A stretch of DNA of 64,000 bases from positions 682,001-746,000 of the forward strand of contig NZ_CP087998.1 in NCBI RefSeq assembly GCF_021044585.1. Direction: 5' to 3'. Every line of letters begins with the position of its first letter. Positions within the stretch are counted from its first letter, which is position 1. Shown in pieces: positions 1-9,907 of the stretch. The translations under genes and the position numbers were made by a program. The DNA comes from Sulfurimonas sp. HSL-3221 (lineage in GTDB: Bacteria > Campylobacterota > Campylobacteria > Campylobacterales > Sulfurimonadaceae). The notes beneath the pieces were generated by a model that saw only the letters and a program-made list of their open reading frames with translations, did no database searches and had not been told where the DNA came from.

Positions 1-1974
1 GATGCCCCAGTCACAGAACTCGTTCCACAAGAAGCGGTAGAGGACCGTGGCCGCATCGTTGAAGCGGTACTCGTCGAGGAAGCCGCGGGTTTCAACGACG
101 GCGGCGTTGAAGCGGCTCTGCATATAGCGGCCGAGGTCGGTTGTGACCGTGATGTTCTCCAGGTCGTCGAAGGTTTCGACGTTCATCTGGAGGAACTTCG
201 CCGCGTTGTAGAGCTTGTTGGTGAAGTTGCGGCTCAGTTCCAGCTTCTCTTCGCTGAGGCGGATGTCGCGCCCCTGGACGGCGAGGACGGCGAGGGTAAA
301 GCGCAGGGCGTCGGCGCTGTATTTCTCGACCATGTCGAGCGGGTCGATGACGTTGCCTTTGGACTTGGACATCTTCTGGCCGTGTTCGTCGCGTACCAGC
401 GCGTGCAGGTAAATGTGGTCGAACGGGAGTTTGCCCATGAAGGTCTCGCCCATCAGCATCATCCGTGCGACCCAGAAGAAGAGAATGTCGAATCCGGTGA
501 TCAGCAGGCTGTTGGGGTAGAAGTTCTTGAGATCGTCGCTCTCGAACAGCTTGTCCATGACCGGGTCGCCGTTGCCCCAGCCCAGGGTCGAGAAGGGCCA
601 GAGCGCCGAGGAGAACCAGGTGTCGAGGACGTCGGGGTCCTGGACGATGTTCTTGGAAGAGCAATGCGGACAGGCTTCCGGTTCCTCCTGCTGCGTCGCC
701 CATTCGTGGCCGCAGTCGTTGCAGTAGAAGACCGGGATGCGGTGGCCCCACCAGAGCTGGCGGGAAATACACCAGTCGCGCAGGTCGATCATCCAGGCGT
801 TGTAGCTGTTGATCCAGTGCTGCGGGAAGAACTTGACGAGGCCGTCGTTGACTTTCTCGATGCTGCCGCGGGCCGTTTCGGCGCGGACGAACCACTGCTT
901 GGAGATGTAGGGCTCGACGACGTTCTTACAGCGGTAACAGTGGCCGACCTGGTGAACGTGATCCTCGATCTTCTCGACGAAGCCTTCCTCTTCGAGGCGC
1001 TTGACGATGACTTCGCGCGCTTCAAGGCGTTCGAGCCCTTTGAACTCGCCGGCGAAGTCGTTGAGGATACCCTTCTCGTCAAAGACGGTGATGAATTCGA
1101 GGTCATGGCGCTTGCCGACCTCGTAGTCGTTCGGATCATGCGCCGGGGTAACCTTGACCATCCCCGTTCCGAACTCCATGTCGACGTGCTCGTCGGCGAT
1201 GATGGGGATCTCGCGGTCGATGAGCGGGAGTTTGAGCTTTTTACCGATGAGGGCCTTGTAGCGCTCGTCGTCGGGGTGGACCATGACGGCGGTATCGCCG
1301 AAGTAGGTCTCCGGACGGGTTGTCGCGACGACGATGTGGCCGTTGCCGTCCGCGTAGGGGTAGCGGACGTGGTAGAAGTGGCCGTTGTGCTCTTCGTATT
1401 CGACTTCGATGTCGGAGAGGGCACCGTCGTGGGTACACCAGTTGACCATGTAGTTTCCGCGGACGATCAGCCCTTTGTCGTAGAGGTTGACGAAGGCTTC
1501 TTTGACGGCGGATTTGAGCCCTTCGTCCATCGTGAAGCGCTCGCGGCTCCAGGCGGGGGAGACGCCCATCTTGCGCAGCTGGCCGACCATGATCCCGCCG
1601 GACTCCTCTTTCCACGCCCAGACGCGCTCCAGGAATTTCTCGCGGCCGAGTTCTTCTTTGGTCGTTCCCTCTTCGAGCAGCTGTTTCTCAACGACGTTCT
1701 GCGTCGCGATTCCCGCGTGGTCCGTGCCCGGCTGCCACAGGGTCTTGTAGCCGTCCATCCGCTTATAGCGGACGATAATGTCCTGGAGTGTGAAGGTGAG
1801 GGAGTGGCCGATGTGCAGGCGCCCGGTGACGTTCGGCGGCGGCATCATGATGGCGAAGTTTTTATCCGCCTTTTGGATGGCTTTGTTCCCGTCGATTTCG
1901 AAGTATCCACGCTCCTCCCATATCGGGTAAAACGCTGATTCGACCGCTTTCGGATCGTAGCTTTTTTTGGACAT
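1..1974 (-). CDS. valS: Valyl-tRNA synthetase, 5' part (cut by window edge)
   Basis: Class I aminoacyl-tRNA synthetase that charges tRNA-Val in the cytoplasm. The frame is open from the ATG at 1974 to the window edge, giving 658 residues; full-length enzymes are about 870-950, so the C-terminal anticodon-binding part lies outside. The HIGH signature is at residues 54-57 (GRLHIGHS) and KMSKS at 534-538 (GQKMSKSKGN). Between them is the inserted editing domain, with the TTRPET and GTDHAG segments typical of ValS. A weak AGG precedes the start. It is divergent from lemA, with a 225-bp shared upstream region. Identity is secure; only the 3' end is unseen. Confidence 0.97.
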   Translation of the reverse strand, partial: MSKKSYDPKAVESAFYPIWEERGYFEIDGNKAIQKADKNFAIMMPPPNVTGRLHIGHSLTFTLQDIIVRYKRMDGYKTLWQPGTDHAGIATQNVVEKQLLEEGTTKEELGREKFLERVWAWKEESGGIMVGQLRKMGVSPAWSRERFTMDEGLKSAVKEAFVNLYDKGLIVRGNYMVNWCTHDGALSDIEVEYEEHNGHFYHVRYPYADGNGHIVVATTRPETYFGDTAVMVHPDDERYKALIGKKLKLPLIDREIPIIADEHVDMEFGTGMVKVTPAHDPNDYEVGKRHDLEFITVFDEKGILNDFAGEFKGLERLEAREVIVKRLEEEGFVEKIEDHVHQVGHCYRCKNVVEPYISKQWFVRAETARGSIEKVNDGLVKFFPQHWINSYNAWMIDLRDWCISRQLWWGHRIPVFYCNDCGHEWATQQEEPEACPHCSSKNIVQDPDVLDTWFSSALWPFSTLGWGNGDPVMDKLFESDDLKNFYPNSLLITGFDILFFWVARMMLMGETFMGKLPFDHIYLHALVRDEHGQKMSKSKGNVIDPLDMVEKYSADALRFTLAVLAVQGRDIRLSEEKLELSRNFTNKLYNAAKFLQMNVETFDDLENITVTTDLGRYMQSRFNAAVVETRGFLDEYRFNDAATVLYRFLWNEFCDWGI

Positions 1975-2166
1975 TATTGGTGCCTTTTACAGTAGATATT
2001 GGCTTAAAAATTACGCGGATTATAGCGAAAGGGAGGTAAAGGGAGAATTGCGGTGCTTGTCTACCCGTCAGGCGCGCTGCTTGGCGTCTTGAGAGATGGC
2101 AGCCTGGCTAACGTTTTAAATAGTATGGCTTACATTACGGGAAGCGTACATTTAGACCCTGGCAAC

Positions 2167-2172
2167 TATAAT
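2167..2172 (+). promoter_or_regulatory. Probable -10 box of lemA operon
   Basis: A perfect TATAAT lies 28 nt before the lemA ATG at 2200. No good -35 hexamer is visible at the usual distance, which is common for Campylobacterota vegetative promoters. The rest of the 1975-2199 interval shows no gene. Confidence 0.45.
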
Positions 2173-2199
2173 GGGCGTACTAAACGGGAACAGAGGCCA

Positions 2200-2754
2200 A
2201 TGGACACATCTTATCTCTACATCGTGGCAATGCTACTGCTTGTTTTATACGCTATTTTTATTTTCAACGGCTTTGTCGCACTACGGATGCGTTCGGAAGC
2301 GAGCTGGTCCGATATCGACGTGCAGCTCAAGCGCAGGCACAATCTTATTCCCCGTCTTGTCGAGGCGGTCAAAACGTATGCGGCCTACGAACGGGCGATC
2401 ATGGAAGCTGTCGTCGAGGCCCGTACCAAAGGGATCGAAGCGCATGGCGTTTCTGAGCAGAGCAGGGCGGAAAAACATCTGACGCATGAGCTGAGACAGC
2501 TGCTAGCGGTCGTCGAGAACTATCCGGATATCAAAGCCGACGGCACGTTCATGAAACTTCAGCATGAGTTGGTGGCAATAGAAGACGCCATCCAGAATGC
2601 CCGGCGCTATTACAATGCCGTCGTCAGGGATTACAACACCAAGATCGACTCTTTCCCGGAGATGTTGATCGCAAGACCGTTTCGTTTCGTCCGCAGGACG
2701 TATTTCGAGTTGGAGAATCTTCAAGAAGCAATGGTACCGAAAGTCGAATGGTGA
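2200..2754 (+). CDS. lemA: LemA family membrane protein
   Basis: LemA-family protein of 184 residues: one N-terminal membrane anchor (about residues 4-24) followed by a long alpha-helical domain. The family segment RRHNLIPRLVEAVKTY and the late NARRYYNAVVRDYN segment are both present. The molecular role of LemA is not well established; it usually sits beside membrane proteins with Gly/Ser-rich tails, as here. The ATG at 2200 is preferred over an in-frame upstream start at 2053, because the hydrophobic anchor follows it directly and an AGAGG lies just upstream. The stop overlaps the next start by 7 nt, so the two genes are translationally coupled. Confidence 0.9.
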   Translation: MDTSYLYIVAMLLLVLYAIFIFNGFVALRMRSEASWSDIDVQLKRRHNLIPRLVEAVKTYAAYERAIMEAVVEARTKGIEAHGVSEQSRAEKHLTHELRQLLAVVENYPDIKADGTFMKLQHELVAIEDAIQNARRYYNAVVRDYNTKIDSFPEMLIARPFRFVRRTYFELENLQEAMVPKVEW

Positions 2755-4652
2755 CGCGCTTTCTTCTGTTGCTGGGACTGCTGTTGGGTACGGTATCGTA
2801 TGCAGGCGAGTCGATTGACGACTACCGCATCGAGCTTAGTTTGCATCAAAACGGCAGCCTGGATGTGGCAGAGCGGATCCGCTACAACTTCGGCGGTGAG
2901 ATACGACACGGCATCTTCCGCGATATCCCGCTTGCTTTGAAAACGAAGGAGAGTTCGGCCGCAAGGCTCGATATCGGTTTGGAAAAAATAGATGTTCTGG
3001 CGGACAATCGCAAAGTTCCTTTCGAGGTGACGAATTTCCGTAGCAACGGCGGCGGAAAGGTCCGCGTAAGAATCGGAGATCCGGCCCGATATGTTACGGG
3101 AACGCATCTGTACCGGATCGCTTACGGCGTCAAACGAGGAGTGACGATGGAAGGGTCGGACTATGTATTGCGGTGGAATGCCGTCGGAACCGAATGGAAT
3201 ATCCCAATCCATGTCGCAACCGCTACCGTGCACTTGCCGCAGGCGCTTTCACAGGCTAACGTCAAGCTGGCGGTATTTACGGGGCGCTACGGATCAACGG
3301 CCTCTAAAGCGACCCAGCAGTGGGTTGATGACCGCACACTACTCGTTTCAATGACGGGACTGGGAGCGCATGAAGCATTGACCGTCGAGGCGGCGTTCGC
3401 ACGGAGCCTTCTAGGCGATATCCCGTATCTTATGCACCCCGAACCTGTCCGTCCGCAGTTGAAGAGGGCAGTCAAGCACAAGTATAAAATACCGGCGTAT
3501 GAAGCACAGGCGTTTATACTGACAATGATTTCCTGGGGAGTCGCCGCTTTGCTGTGGCTCCTAATGCACTGGTACTGGTACGTTTATGGGAGGAACGTGC
3601 TCAATCGCAGTATTCCTGTACAGTATGCAGCCCCGAAAGGCTTCGGTGTTTTGGAGTCCGGTATCCTTTTCAACCGCTTTTCTGCCGGCCGGCACTTTGC
3701 CGCGGCCATCGTTGACCTGGCCCGGCAGGGCTATTTGGGGATTTCGCGGGATCACAAAGGTGTATTCCTGGAGAAATCGGATGTACCGGGAAAGAAACAT
3801 ACCCCCTTTCAGGAACGTCTTTATCAGTTACTCTTTTTCCGCGGGAAACGTTTCGATATTTCAAAGCCTCCGCGAGGCAGGATGGGGGTTTTTCTCGGGG
3901 GGATTGGCAGGCTAAAACGGGACCTTTCCGCGTGGACGGAAAACGACGGCTATATGCTGGAAGGACCCCGCTATGCCAGAAAGGCTTTTCTGGTGATTTT
4001 CGGTATTTTATGCGGGATATTCACCGCGGTGGCAATGTTTTTCAGCTTTTTATATGTCGGGGACGAAGTGACCATGATCGTCTTCATTCTCGGTGGATTC
4101 GGAGTGTACCTGCTTACCAGGGCGGCGCTCGCAGGGGTCTTGTTCGTCTTCTTTTCTGCAATCAGCATTTACGTGATTTTCTCGGAGGGAGGTTCTGTGC
4201 TCCCTTACGTTACGCATACCCCGTTCCTTGCCCTGATAGTTGTTTTTTTGCTGCTTCTGGTCTATTACCGCAACATGGGTAAATATACTGAAAAAGGTCT
4301 AGAGGTGTATGCGCGGCTATTGGGCTATAAAGAGTTTATCAAACGGGTTGAACTGGACGAGATACGACGGAGGCAGGAGGAGGACCCCGCGTTTTTGAGC
4401 CAGGCCCTGCCGTACGCTATGCTTTTCGGCTATGAAAAAAAATGGATTGGTTTTTTCAAGAGCCTTGAAACAGATATACATGATTGGCATCGGGAAGAGC
4501 CCGCACTGGTACTGTCCGCGTTCTCAAGCAGCGCTTCGTTGATGGAGAGCAGTTTCGGAGGGGGTGGAAGCTCCGGCGGTTCGGGCGGGGGAGCATCCGG
4601 CAGCAGCTCTTCCGGCGGCGGTTCCGGCGGTGGTGGCGGCGGTTCGTGGTAA
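2748..4652 (+). CDS. DUF2207 family exported membrane protein with Gly/Ser-rich tail
   Basis: Predicted 634-residue membrane protein of the DUF2207 (YciQ-like) family. A signal peptide (about 1-20, ending SYAG) is followed by an extracytoplasmic beta-rich domain beginning with ESIDDYRIELSLHQNG. There is a transmembrane segment near 250-275 and a group of hydrophobic helices at about 405-500. The last 35 residues are almost only Gly and Ser, ending GGSW, a tail typical of this family. Partnership with LemA is a recurrent genomic pairing; function is unknown. The start is an ATG inside the lemA stop region (ATGGTGA). The following 4653-4817 interval holds no convincing gene. Confidence 0.85.
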   Translation: MVTRFLLLLGLLLGTVSYAGESIDDYRIELSLHQNGSLDVAERIRYNFGGEIRHGIFRDIPLALKTKESSAARLDIGLEKIDVLADNRKVPFEVTNFRSNGGGKVRVRIGDPARYVTGTHLYRIAYGVKRGVTMEGSDYVLRWNAVGTEWNIPIHVATATVHLPQALSQANVKLAVFTGRYGSTASKATQQWVDDRTLLVSMTGLGAHEALTVEAAFARSLLGDIPYLMHPEPVRPQLKRAVKHKYKIPAYEAQAFILTMISWGVAALLWLLMHWYWYVYGRNVLNRSIPVQYAAPKGFGVLESGILFNRFSAGRHFAAAIVDLARQGYLGISRDHKGVFLEKSDVPGKKHTPFQERLYQLLFFRGKRFDISKPPRGRMGVFLGGIGRLKRDLSAWTENDGYMLEGPRYARKAFLVIFGILCGIFTAVAMFFSFLYVGDEVTMIVFILGGFGVYLLTRAALAGVLFVFFSAISIYVIFSEGGSVLPYVTHTPFLALIVVFLLLLVYYRNMGKYTEKGLEVYARLLGYKEFIKRVELDEIRRRQEEDPAFLSQALPYAMLFGYEKKWIGFFKSLETDIHDWHREEPALVLSAFSSSASLMESSFGGGGSSGGSGGGASGSSSSGGGSGGGGGGSW

Positions 4653-4817
4653 CGGTCGCAGCAGTAGTATTGGGTGAAACAGCGTATCAGCCTGAAGCGA
4701 GCGTTTGAACATACGCAGCTACTGAAATTTAAAGCCAAACAGCGCTAGAATCCCACCTTCTAAATGGACCGGAATGTGTGCCTGCCCGATTCCCGTCCGG
4801 AAATATAAAGGACCTTT

Positions 4818-6899
4818 TTGCCCCTCTCCCGTCTTAATGAAGAGCAGTATAAAGCAGCAACCGCATCTTTCGGCCATAACCTGATTATTGCTTCTGCCGG
4901 GACGGGAAAGACGTCGACCATTGTCGGGCGGATCGCGCACCTGCTGGGGCAGGGGGTGCAGCCCCATGAGATTCTGCTGCTGACCTTCACGAACAAGGCG
5001 GCGGCGGAGATGGTCGAACGTGTCGCCTCGTTTTTCGGGGCGGAGAAGGCCGGTCAGATCGACGCCGGGACCTTCCATGCGGTGAGCTACCGATGGCTCA
5101 AGCGGCAGCAGGGCAAGGTCGTCCTCAAACAGCAGCGAGAGCTCAAGACCCTTTTCCGCAGCGTCTATGAAAAACGGAGCTTCCACCACCTGGAGGGGGA
5201 GAACGAACCCTACGGGGCCAACTACCTCTACGACCTTTACTCCTACTACCAGAATACGGAGATGGACAAGAGTTTCGAGATGTGGATCACTGAGCGGCAG
5301 GAGGAACATGACCGTTTTGCGATGATTTATGCCGACATTATTGATGAATTCGAGGAGCTGAAAACCCAGTACGGTTTTTTGAATTTCAACGACCTGCTCC
5401 TGCAGATGCGCAAACTCTGCGAACGGATGGAGCTGGGATACAAAGAGGTGCTCGTCGACGAGTACCAGGATACCAACGCGCTACAGGGGACTCTCATCGA
5501 CGCGATGAACCCGCCGTCGCTCTTCTGTGTCGGCGATTATGACCAGTCCATCTACGCCTTCAACGGGGCGGATATCTCCATTATCGGCTCCTTTTCACAG
5601 AAGTATCCCGAGGCAGCTGTCCATACCCTCTCGAAGAACTACCGCTCGACCGTCCCGATCCTTTCATTGGCAAACAAGGTGATTGCGAAAAATGAACGCA
5701 TCTATCCGAAACAGCTGGAGGTGACCCGCGATCATGCTGCACCGCCGCCGAAGCTACTGGTCTACGACGAGCTTTTTGAACAGTACCACGGCATTGCAGA
5801 GATGATCGGCAAGAGTGTAACCGAGCATGAAGAGATCGCCGTCATTTTCCGTAACAATTCCAGCGCAGACGGAATCGAAGCGGCACTGCGGGAGAAGGGG
5901 ATCGCCTGCCGCCGGCGCGGCGGGGTCAGTTTTTTTGACGCCAAAGAGGTGAAGTTTATTCTTGATATCTATACGCTTCTTGTGAACGAGAGCGATATGA
6001 TGGCTTTCATCCATGTGTTCGAACACGCAAAAGGGGTGGGCAGCGCTCTGGCAAAGGAGCTTTACGTAGCGCTGCAATTCCTCGGCGGCGGTTCGATGCT
6101 GCGCGGGCTTTATACACCGGATTTGAAAATTTCCAACCCCTTTGAGAAACGGAAACTGAACCATCAGCTCGGACTCTTCGATGATTTTCTCGAACTGGGG
6201 CATGCCGGCCGCTTTGCCGAGGTGATCAGCGACAAGAAACTGCTGAAGAACCCCGTACTGAAGCATCCGAAACTAACCAAGGACGGGGCGAAAATGCTCT
6301 CCCAGTTCTATACCCTGCTGCAGGCGATCAAAAACCTCTCCCGCCCCCAGAACGTCGTACAGAAGATCGCAGTCTCAGATCTCTATGCGACGGTCGCGGA
6401 ACAGTTGGCCGTCCGGCGTGCCATTCTACCCGACGGGCAGGTCGATGCAAAGCTTAAAACGGAAGCGCTGGAACGTATCCGCCGCAAACCGGCGGTGCTC
6501 CAGGAGCTGGCCAAACCGTACAAAGAGCATGAGCGCTTCCTCAATGCGATGATCCTCGGCTCCCAGGACCTGACGCAGGGCGAAGGGGTGCATCTTCTCA
6601 GCATCCATGCTTCCAAAGGGCTGGAGTATAAAGAGGTCTATGTCATCGATCTGATGGACGGGCGCTTTCCCAACCGTAAGCTGATGGGCAGAGGAGGGAG
6701 CCTGGATGAGGAACGGCGGCTCTTCTACGTGGCCGTGACCCGGGCGAAGGATATCCTCTATCTCAGTTTTGCCAAATACGACCGGATCAAAAAGGCACAG
6801 TTCGTGCCGTCGATTTTCCTTTACGAAGCGGGCATGCTCAAAGAGGACGAAGAGTACAGAATGCTCGTGAAAAAAGAGGAAGCGAAAGAAGACGCGTAA
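4818..6899 (+). CDS. UvrD/Rep-family superfamily 1 DNA helicase
   Basis: ATP-dependent 3'-5' DNA helicase of the UvrD/Rep/PcrA group, 693 residues, expected in repair or replication restart. Visible motifs: Walker A GTGKT with Lys31, motif II VDEYQDTN near residue 213, motif III VGDYDQSIYAFNG, and late motifs SIHASKGLEYKEVYV and DEERRLFYVAVTRAK. The start is TTG, supported by AAGGA 5 nt upstream. It stands alone after the lemA-DUF2207 pair and converges on mshG, with an 18-nt gap. Whether it is the UvrD or Rep orthologue cannot be decided from motifs alone. Confidence 0.93.
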   Translation: MPLSRLNEEQYKAATASFGHNLIIASAGTGKTSTIVGRIAHLLGQGVQPHEILLLTFTNKAAAEMVERVASFFGAEKAGQIDAGTFHAVSYRWLKRQQGKVVLKQQRELKTLFRSVYEKRSFHHLEGENEPYGANYLYDLYSYYQNTEMDKSFEMWITERQEEHDRFAMIYADIIDEFEELKTQYGFLNFNDLLLQMRKLCERMELGYKEVLVDEYQDTNALQGTLIDAMNPPSLFCVGDYDQSIYAFNGADISIIGSFSQKYPEAAVHTLSKNYRSTVPILSLANKVIAKNERIYPKQLEVTRDHAAPPPKLLVYDELFEQYHGIAEMIGKSVTEHEEIAVIFRNNSSADGIEAALREKGIACRRRGGVSFFDAKEVKFILDIYTLLVNESDMMAFIHVFEHAKGVGSALAKELYVALQFLGGGSMLRGLYTPDLKISNPFEKRKLNHQLGLFDDFLELGHAGRFAEVISDKKLLKNPVLKHPKLTKDGAKMLSQFYTLLQAIKNLSRPQNVVQKIAVSDLYATVAEQLAVRRAILPDGQVDAKLKTEALERIRRKPAVLQELAKPYKEHERFLNAMILGSQDLTQGEGVHLLSIHASKGLEYKEVYVIDLMDGRFPNRKLMGRGGSLDEERRLFYVAVTRAKDILYLSFAKYDRIKKAQFVPSIFLYEAGMLKEDEEYRMLVKKEEAKEDA

Positions 6900-6917
6900 G
6901 AGCGTCTTCCATTGGTG

Positions 6918-8162
6918 TTAACGGCCGTGGACGGCGTCGTTGAGCGACCACATAGGCAGGAAGATACCCAGGGCAAGCAGCAGGACCATCGCGGCGATGA
7001 TAAAGAGCATGATCGGCTCAATCGCTTCCGCGAGACCATCGATGATCTGGTCGAAACGCATCTTATAGTAATCCGTGACCTTTTCGAGCATCGAGTCGAG
7101 CTGACCCCCCTGTTCACCGGCGGAGATCATCTGAATGATCATATTCTCAAACAATCCGGTGTCGGCAAGCCCCTCACTCAGGGAGGCCCCTTTTTCGACA
7201 GCCTGTCTGACGGTCAAAAGTTTCTCCTGCAGCGGGAGGTTGTCGATCATGGCGACGGAGGTCTCAAGCGCATCGGCAATGGGAATACCCGCCTTGACAA
7301 GTGCGGAAAAGACCAAGGTGAAACGGTTAAGCGTAGAGAACATGATCAGGTCTTTGATCAAATAGGTTTTCAGCAAAAGCTGGTGCCATCGGAATTTGAA
7401 CTCCCGGTTGGTATTGAGCATGTACCGGAAAATGATAAAAAAGACAATCAACCCCGCAAGGATATAGGGACCGAAATTGTTGAACAGGTACTCCAGCTTC
7501 AACAGAATAATCGTCGGCAGCGGCAGATCGGCATGCAACTCTTCGAAGATCTTTTTAAACTGCGGTACGACGTAGGAGATCAAAATCGTAAAAGCGACGG
7601 CCATGGCGATCATGACATTGCGCGGATAGGCCATTGCCTTCTTGAACTTGATGACATTGCGCCGGATCTCTTCGAGCATGTCGGCAAGCTGGTAGAGTGA
7701 ATCAGCCATGTTACCGGTCTGCTCACCGAGTTCGACCATCGCCAGGGTGAGACCGCCGAGTTGAAAGCGGAAATTTTCCATGGATTTCGACATGCTTGAA
7801 CCCGAGTTGATATCTTCGGCAACGGAGGAGAAGATCTCTTCGAGCACCGGGTCGTTGGCTGCCCGTGCGATTTCGTTCAATGCATCATGAACGGAGATAC
7901 CGGCATTGGTCATAACGGCCAGCTGACGGATTGCAGCGATCAGAGAATCGGGTTTGACCTTCTTCTTCTTGATGTTGCCCATGAAGCGCTCTTTGAAATG
8001 TTTGAGCTGATCATCGAGCGGCGCTGCGCCTTCCATGACATTGACGACGATACCGGGATAGCGGACTTTGGCAATATACATTGCCTCTTTTTTACCGTCG
8101 GCGTAAAAGCCGTGTTGAACTTTTTTCCCTTTGGAAAGGACTGTTGCAAGATAGTATTTCAT
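6918..8162 (-). CDS. mshG: MSHA/type IV pilus inner-membrane platform protein (GspF/PilC family)
   Basis: Polytopic inner-membrane platform protein of type II secretion/type IV pilus assembly, 414 residues. The two GspF repeats are visible: IAAIRQLAVMTNAGISVHDAL in the first half and NRFTLVFSALVKAGIPIADAL in the second. Hydrophobic segments lie near residues 175-195, 225-245 and 385-410. It is the last gene of the msh-type operon and its start overlaps the end of mshE (ATGA). The family coordinates the assembly ATPase with pilin insertion. The msh name rests on gene order (I-J-K-L-M-N-E-G); by sequence alone it could be called PilC/GspF. Confidence 0.88.
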   Translation of the reverse strand: MKYYLATVLSKGKKVQHGFYADGKKEAMYIAKVRYPGIVVNVMEGAAPLDDQLKHFKERFMGNIKKKKVKPDSLIAAIRQLAVMTNAGISVHDALNEIARAANDPVLEEIFSSVAEDINSGSSMSKSMENFRFQLGGLTLAMVELGEQTGNMADSLYQLADMLEEIRRNVIKFKKAMAYPRNVMIAMAVAFTILISYVVPQFKKIFEELHADLPLPTIILLKLEYLFNNFGPYILAGLIVFFIIFRYMLNTNREFKFRWHQLLLKTYLIKDLIMFSTLNRFTLVFSALVKAGIPIADALETSVAMIDNLPLQEKLLTVRQAVEKGASLSEGLADTGLFENMIIQMISAGEQGGQLDSMLEKVTDYYKMRFDQIIDGLAEAIEPIMLFIIAAMVLLLALGIFLPMWSLNDAVHGR

Positions 8163-9895
8163 TCTTTTGCCACCCTCAAGACTTCTTCGATGGTTGTTTT
8201 ACCTTCGACAACCTTATTCATCCCATTCTGGAACATACTAACAAAACCTTCCTGAATCGCCTGTTTCATCATCTCTTCTTTGGAAGCACTCCGGGCGATC
8301 ATACTGCTGAGCGTTTCGGTAATGGGAAGTACTTCACTGATCATTTCCCGGCCGAGATAGCCGCTGCCGTTGCACTCTTTGCAGCCGACACCGTGGTAAA
8401 AGACCGTCTCGGGCGGGATGTAGGCCTGATACTCTTTTAAAACGGATGGCGGCACTTCAAGCTCTTTTTTGCAATGCGGGCAGATCTTGCGGACAAGACG
8501 CTGCGCCTGAACGGCGACAACGGCCCCGCTGATCAGATAGGGTTCGATGCCCATATCCGACATCCGCGGCAGTGCGCTGATGGCATCGTTGGTGTGCAGG
8601 GTCGAAATGACGAGGTGGCCGGTCAGGGCGGCCTTGATGGCGATTTCCAGGGTTTCATGGTCGCGGATCTCCCCGATCATGATCTTGTCGGGGTCCTGGC
8701 GCAAAATGGAGCGTAGCGCCGCCGCGAAGGTCATGCCGACCTGCGGATGGACCTGGACCTGCTGGATGAGGTTCATCCGGTATTCGACGGGGTCTTCGAC
8801 CGTAATGACTTTGTCCTCGACGTTACGGAGTTCGTTGAGCGCGCCGTACAGCGTCGTCGTTTTCCCCGAACCGGTCGGTCCGGTGACCAGGAGAATGCCG
8901 TGCGGCTTTTTAAGGGCCTGGAGCAGCTTTTTGTAGCCGTCTGCATCCATACCGGCATCTTCCAGTCGGATAAGCGCTTTTTCCTTGTCCAAAATACGCA
9001 TAACGATTGATTCGCCGTAAAGAATCGGGAGCGTAGAAAAACGGAAGTCATACTCGCGGTCACCGACCACGGCGGAGAAACGGCCGTCCTGAGGCTTGCG
9101 CTTTTCGGCGATATCGAGATTGGCGAGGAGTTTGAAACGCGAAGCGAGCGGTGGGTAGATATCCTGGTCGAAAATGAAGATCTCGGCCAGTTTCCCGTCG
9201 ACACGCGCCCGGACGACGCAGTTGTTCTCCGTCGGTTCGATATGGATATCGCTGGCCCGGCTCTTGATACAGGTTTTCAGAATAACGTTGATGAGCTGGA
9301 GAATCGACGATGCGTCCTTCTGCTCTTCGGGCGAACCGATCGTGTTAAGCTCTTTGCGGATGTTGTCGACAAGGCCCTTGACACTGCTTTTAATATCGAT
9401 TTTGAAGAGATAGGACTGTATCTGCTTTCCCGAAGCGATGGCGACCTGGAGGGGCTTGCGCGGGAAGACCCTCTGAATCGCTTCCTGGGCATCGATGTTG
9501 AGCGGATCGGCAAAGGCGACCGTAATGCTCATATCGCTTTCCGCTACCGGCAGGGCATTGGAGCGCTGCAGCAGGTTCAGGGGAACACGTTCCGCCAGAC
9601 GGTAATCCATGTCGATCGAATCCAGGTCGATATATTGGATCTCAAGGACCTCCGCCAGATACTCCAGGACGGCCCTTTCGGGGAGAAAAGGATACTGTTT
9701 GAGAATTTCCAGGTCATACTTGCCGGCCCGGATCTGTTCAACGACGAAACGTTTGACAAAATTGAGCGATACGGCCCCGACTTTTGTCAGTGTTTCCAGC
9801 AGAATCTCCTCTTTCACCCCGACCTTGACAAGGCGGTCGATCTGGGTTTGGGAGATATGCTTTTTTTCCAGAAGATCGTGCGTAATTCTATCCAC
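8159..9895 (-). CDS. mshE: MSHA/type IV pilus assembly ATPase (GspE/PilB family)
   Basis: Hexameric assembly ATPase, 578 residues. It has Walker A GPTGSGKTTTLYGAL, Walker B DKIMIGEIRD, and a late zinc-binding tetracysteine (CPHC then CKEC). A GspE-N-like domain is recognisable around residues 70-150 (LAEVLEIQYIDLDSI then ALPVAESD). The far N-terminus does not show the RLGxLL-type pattern of c-di-GMP-binding MshEN domains. The start lies 13 nt from the upstream small exported gene, and the stop overlaps mshG by 4 nt. It should power pilus extension at the inner membrane. Confidence 0.9.
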   Translation of the reverse strand: MDRITHDLLEKKHISQTQIDRLVKVGVKEEILLETLTKVGAVSLNFVKRFVVEQIRAGKYDLEILKQYPFLPERAVLEYLAEVLEIQYIDLDSIDMDYRLAERVPLNLLQRSNALPVAESDMSITVAFADPLNIDAQEAIQRVFPRKPLQVAIASGKQIQSYLFKIDIKSSVKGLVDNIRKELNTIGSPEEQKDASSILQLINVILKTCIKSRASDIHIEPTENNCVVRARVDGKLAEIFIFDQDIYPPLASRFKLLANLDIAEKRKPQDGRFSAVVGDREYDFRFSTLPILYGESIVMRILDKEKALIRLEDAGMDADGYKKLLQALKKPHGILLVTGPTGSGKTTTLYGALNELRNVEDKVITVEDPVEYRMNLIQQVQVHPQVGMTFAAALRSILRQDPDKIMIGEIRDHETLEIAIKAALTGHLVISTLHTNDAISALPRMSDMGIEPYLISGAVVAVQAQRLVRKICPHCKKELEVPPSVLKEYQAYIPPETVFYHGVGCKECNGSGYLGREMISEVLPITETLSSMIARSASKEEMMKQAIQEGFVSMFQNGMNKVVEGKTTIEEVLRVAKE

Positions 9896-9907
9896 TTCGG
9901 ATTGCCT

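Noticed and set aside
382-1938. 518-codon frame antisense to valS
   Set aside because: valS on the minus strand has HIGH and KMSKS in frame; the antisense product is low-complexity acidic sequence.
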